A stretch of DNA of 7,775 bases, from the NCBI GenBank assembly GCA_002353885.1, contig DEKO01000115.1:1-7775 (forward strand), written 5' to 3'. Positions 5,360 to 7,775 of this stretch are shown piece by piece. The notes beneath the pieces are model-generated. The model was not told where the DNA came from and searched no databases. It saw nothing but the letters and a program-made list of their open reading frames with translations. Both the position numbers and the translations under genes were made by a program. The stretch is from Porphyromonadaceae bacterium UBA2720. Its GTDB lineage: Bacteria; Bacteroidota; Bacteroidia; Bacteroidales; Muribaculaceae. Positions within the stretch are counted from its first letter, which is position 1; each line of letters begins with the position of its first letter.

Positions 5360-5893
5360 TCATCGTGCTTTAGTTGTCAGGCACTTGTTTCCCAAAACGT
5401 CATAGACACTTGGGTCAAAATAGTAGGTCGTGTCGCCCACTTGCAGTTCGACGAAGTCGTGGTCTTTGACAAAGTTCTGCCAATGCCGGGTTGGAGCCAC
5501 ACTTTTGAACAAAGCACATAGATTGATCCCACAATCGGCGATATAGCCAACCACCGGTTTTGCCCGATGACTATAACCGTTGTTCTTGAGTGCCTGGTTG
5601 CAAATGGCAGAACACAACTGGGCATAGCCCACACAGTTAGCTTTGCCGTGCTCGATGTCGTTCTTTTCGGCAAATTTCAGACTCTTAGCCGTCAAGTCCA
5701 GACTATAATCCATGATTTGCATTTCGGTCATTCCTCTTGTTTGACGGTTCACCTGCTCAATCAGCAGTTTGGGCAACTGATGGGTCAGAGCACGGTCATG
5801 GGTCTTGACAAGCGAGAATGACGTGAGTGAAAATAATATAGCGATTGCAATTATAACCTTTGCTAGTGTCTTAAATCGGATTGACATTTTCAT
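5360..5893 (-). CDS. Transglutaminase-like cysteine hydrolase, exported
   Basis: The 177-residue product begins MKMSIRFKTLAKVIIAIAILF, a basic start followed by a hydrophobic segment, so it is secreted or anchored. The domain fits transglutaminase-like (papain-fold) proteins. GKANCVGYAQLCSAICNQAL holds the likely nucleophile Cys87, VKDHDFVELQVGDTTYYFDP holds His145, and the final FDP gives Asp160, the usual Cys-His-Asp order with the expected spacing. Most bacterial members are peptidases or of unknown role and do not cross-link proteins. The start at 5893 was chosen because GAGAAGAGA lies directly upstream and serves either this ATG or the one at 5887; an ATG at 5932 would add 13 polar residues. 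It probably leads a two-gene operon with the YiiX-like gene, 7-40 bases downstream. I see no clear -7 element before it. Confidence 0.8.
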   Translation of the reverse strand: MKMSIRFKTLAKVIIAIAILFSLTSFSLVKTHDRALTHQLPKLLIEQVNRQTRGMTEMQIMDYSLDLTAKSLKFAEKNDIEHGKANCVGYAQLCSAICNQALKNNGYSHRAKPVVGYIADCGINLCALFKSVAPTRHWQNFVKDHDFVELQVGDTTYYFDPSVYDVLGNKCLTTKAR

Positions 5894-5984
5894 TCTCTTC
5901 TCATTACCACGTTTTTTATCTGTATATATCATTGAGTTCGTCAGGTAACCTGCAAAAGCAATATTCCCTCATGTCACAACAAAG

Positions 5985-6067
5985 TGGCGAATCGGGGACG
6001 GTTCTTTTTCGCCATTCTTGTTACATTTGGTAACATTTGGCGGAAAAGAACCGTCCCCAATTCGCCA
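5985..6067. repeat. 83-bp nested hairpin, REP-like palindrome
   Basis: Arms at 5985-6014 and 6038-6067 are complementary at 28 of 30 positions. The spacer itself contains TGTTAC and GTAACA (6019-6024 and 6030-6035), so the whole element folds as one long stem with a small tip. The arms contain GGGGACGGTTCTTTT, a kind of sequence I associate with repeated extragenic palindromes linked to IS200-like (RAYT) transposases. No transposase is in the window. On the plus strand it is followed by a T run (6069-6074), and it separates the cardiolipin synthase gene from the hydrolase cluster, so it may also end transcription. Confidence 0.75.
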
Positions 6068-6152
6068 TTTTTTCTGAGGTCATACCCCCTGGCTCCCACT
6101 CTTCCCGTTGTTTGCGACAAGCAGAAAGCTATTAGCTGCCACAACAGCAGGT

Positions 6153-6190
6153 CCCCCTTTAGGGGGTTAGAGGGACAGCACCTTTAGGGG
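6153..6190. repeat. CCTTTAGGGG repeat pair with a C5/G5 hairpin
   Basis: CCCCC-TTTA-GGGGG (6153-6166) can form a 5-bp stem, and CCTTTAGGGG occurs again at 6181-6190, 25 bases on. It lies immediately after the cardiolipin synthase stop codon on the minus strand. I believe similar motifs are scattered in Bacteroidales spacers. A T-tract is lacking, so a terminator role is doubtful. The stretch 6075-6150 shows nothing else of note. Confidence 0.45.
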
Positions 6191-6196
6191 AGTTGG

Positions 6197-7654
6197 CTAG
6201 AGGATGGGGCTGAGGAGGCGGGCCAGGGACTCGAGGGCCTTGGTGGTGACGGGGCGGCGGCGCCAGTGGCTGAGGATGATGCGTGTGCAGTGGCGCTGGT
6301 CGTCGGCAAAGATGGCACGCATGCGGCGGTTGAAGTCGCGGCTGTAGACCACGGCGTTGCACTCGAAGTTGTGCTCGAATGAGCGGAAGTCGAAGTTGGT
6401 GCTGCCGGTGGTGACAAACTCATCGTCGACGAGCACGAGTTTGCTGTGCATCATTGTCGGCTCGTAGAAGTAGACCTTGATGCCCGCCTGCAAGCACTGC
6501 TTGATGTAGCTGCCCGATGCCAACTTGAGCAAGCGGCTGTCGGGATTGCGCGGCATCATCAGCCGCACGTCCACGCCAGCCAGTGCTGCGCTCTGCAGCG
6601 CTTTGAGCAGGGCGTCGCTGGGCAGGAAATAGGGTGTCTGGATGAAGACGGTGTGCTTGGCCAGCGTGATGGCCTTGATGAAGACCATGGAGATGTTGCT
6701 CCAGAGGTCGGTGGGGCCGCTGGGTACGATCTGCATGCCGCTGGTGGCGTTCAGGTTGACCTGTCCGAACTCGGGTATGGTGGCAGCCAGCAGGTCGCGG
6801 CTCATAAAATTCCAGTCGACGGCAAAGGAGTATTGCAACGCGGCGACTGCCGGCCCAGTGATGCGCAGGTGCGTGTCGCGCCATGGTGTGGCGTGGTGGC
6901 GGTCGCCGGTGACGTAGCGGTCGGCGATGTTCATGCCGCCGATGTACCCCACCCTGCCGTCGATGACCACGACCTTGCGGTGGTTGCGCCAGTTGAGGCG
7001 GTTGGCGAGTTTGGTGAAGGTCAGCTCAAGGAATGGATGCGCCTCGATGCCCTCGCGGCGCATGCGCTTGAAGAAGGCGGCATTGATGGTGAACGAGCCG
7101 ACGTGGTCATACATCACCCTGACCTTAACGCCCTGCCTGGCCTTGGCGATGAGCATGTCACGAATCTCGCGCCCGATGCGGTCGTTCTCGTAGATATAAT
7201 ACTGGATGTGGATGTGATCGGTTGCCGCTTGGATGTCGCGCTTGAGCGCGTCAAATTTTTCCTGGCCGCTTGTGAAGATTTCGATCTCGTCGCCAGTGAA
7301 GTATTGCGCCCCTGTGAGGTTATTGACCAGTTGGATTTGCTGCCTGGTCTCGTCGGAGAACGGCAGCCTATTGGGATCGACATGCTGTGGCGCATGGCTG
7401 GCCAAGAGTTTGCGGCGTCCCTTGCGCGAGATGAGGTGCCTGCCCTTGAGGCTTCGCCCAAAGAGAATGTATAGCACCAGTCCCATGATGGGCAAAAGAA
7501 TGAGAACCGTGACCCAAGCCAACGACTTGACAGGATTTCGGTTCTCACTGATGATGACGACAATAGTGGCAATGACGCTGAGGACATAGAATGCCGTCAG
7601 CAGGTCATAGGCCAAATCGGCGTAGGGTGATATGGCAGGTGCAAGAGCAAGCAA
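6197..7654 (-). CDS. cls: Cardiolipin synthase-type phospholipase D family protein
   Basis: Cardiolipin synthases of this class join two phosphatidylglycerols (or a related lipid pair) at the inner membrane. The 485-residue product has two N-terminal membrane helices (about 18-36 and 46-65) ending in FGRSLKGR. Two phospholipase D halves follow. The first HKD motif is NHRKVVVIDG (His225, Lys227, Asp232) followed by GGMNIADRY; the second is MHSKLVLVDD (His403, Lys405, Asp410) followed by GSTNFDFRSF. Length and layout match bacterial ClsA-type enzymes. The first available start is TTG at 7654, since an in-frame stop lies at 7670-7672; another TTG 13 codons later is possible, but no ATG precedes the first membrane helix. 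It is intact and shows G+C-rich codon use like radA, unlike the A+T-richer metallopeptidase gene. It is separated from the next gene by over 300 bases of repeats, so it is probably not in their operon. Confidence 0.93.
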   Translation of the reverse strand: MLALAPAISPYADLAYDLLTAFYVLSVIATIVVIISENRNPVKSLAWVTVLILLPIMGLVLYILFGRSLKGRHLISRKGRRKLLASHAPQHVDPNRLPFSDETRQQIQLVNNLTGAQYFTGDEIEIFTSGQEKFDALKRDIQAATDHIHIQYYIYENDRIGREIRDMLIAKARQGVKVRVMYDHVGSFTINAAFFKRMRREGIEAHPFLELTFTKLANRLNWRNHRKVVVIDGRVGYIGGMNIADRYVTGDRHHATPWRDTHLRITGPAVAALQYSFAVDWNFMSRDLLAATIPEFGQVNLNATSGMQIVPSGPTDLWSNISMVFIKAITLAKHTVFIQTPYFLPSDALLKALQSAALAGVDVRLMMPRNPDSRLLKLASGSYIKQCLQAGIKVYFYEPTMMHSKLVLVDDEFVTTGSTNFDFRSFEHNFECNAVVYSRDFNRRMRAIFADDQRHCTRIILSHWRRRPVTTKALESLARLLSPIL

Positions 7655-7775
7655 TATAGTTATTAGTTTTTAGTTGTTAGTTTTTAGCTATAAGCCTTTT
7701 AAAAGCCTTGGCTTTTGCTTTTAGTCAAATGCCAACAGCGGGCCTCAGGCCCAAAAAGCCAAATCTCGTGCCAAC
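7655..7775. other. A+T-rich spacer upstream of cls with small hairpins
   Basis: TTAGTTTTTAG occurs twice in near-tandem just upstream of the cls start (7663-7687). AAAAGC-CTTG-GCTTTT (7701-7716) and GGGCC-TCA-GGCCC (7740-7752) are short hairpins, either of which might end a minus-strand transcript from outside the window. AAAAGCC recurs near 7755. I see no gene and no -7 consensus here. Confidence 0.4.

Noticed and set aside
6446..7474. 342-residue plus-strand open frame opposite the cardiolipin synthase gene
   Set aside because: The minus strand encodes both HKD motifs and membrane helices across this region; the opposite frame is a shadow without recognisable motifs.

Overview
The window looks like a chromosomal segment of a Bacteroidales bacterium (Prevotella, Bacteroides or Muribaculaceae-like; I cannot choose between them). 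The reasons are two perfect copies of the Bacteroidetes -7 promoter motif TAnnTTTG just upstream of genes, weak or absent Shine-Dalgarno sequences, a lipoprotein of a type common in that phylum, and the A+T-rich, repeat-laden spacers usual there. No tRNA, rRNA, CRISPR array, transposase or integrase is visible.

Left part (1-3083): a structured, apparently non-coding end with a long inverted repeat (2-75), then the DNA-repair gene radA on the minus strand. Divergent from it is a lipoprotein of the alpha/beta-hydrolase fold, which ends in a strong hairpin. Each of the two divergent genes has its own TAACTTTG element. These genes are G+C rich and look like ordinary core genome.

Middle part (3181-5893): four short minus-strand genes, each with a signal peptide or N-terminal membrane segment. 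They encode an archaemetzincin-like zinc metallopeptidase lipoprotein, a CHAP-like cysteine hydrolase, a YiiX-type permuted papain-like hydrolase and a transglutaminase-like cysteine hydrolase. The first is clearly more A+T rich than radA and the hydrolase. The region has been rearranged. A 172-bp spacer (3868-4039) is repeated almost exactly at 4584-4765, and each copy starts at the stop codon of a different gene. The second copy is fused to a 41-bp fragment from inside the metallopeptidase gene, so it is the scar of a duplicated metallopeptidase gene that later lost about 473 bp. The CHAP-like gene sits between the two copies, with an imperfect hairpin (4497-4549) at its other edge.

Right part (5933-7775): an 83-bp nested hairpin with GGGGACGGTTCTTTT-type arms, resembling REP-like palindromes, then CCTTTAGGGG repeats, then a cardiolipin-synthase-type phospholipase D gene with two intact HKD motifs and a probable TTG start. 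The last 121 bases are A+T rich with small hairpins and no gene.

The two rightmost cysteine-hydrolase genes may form an operon. A shared role for the four exported hydrolases, such as envelope or peptide turnover or antagonism, is only an inference from proximity.
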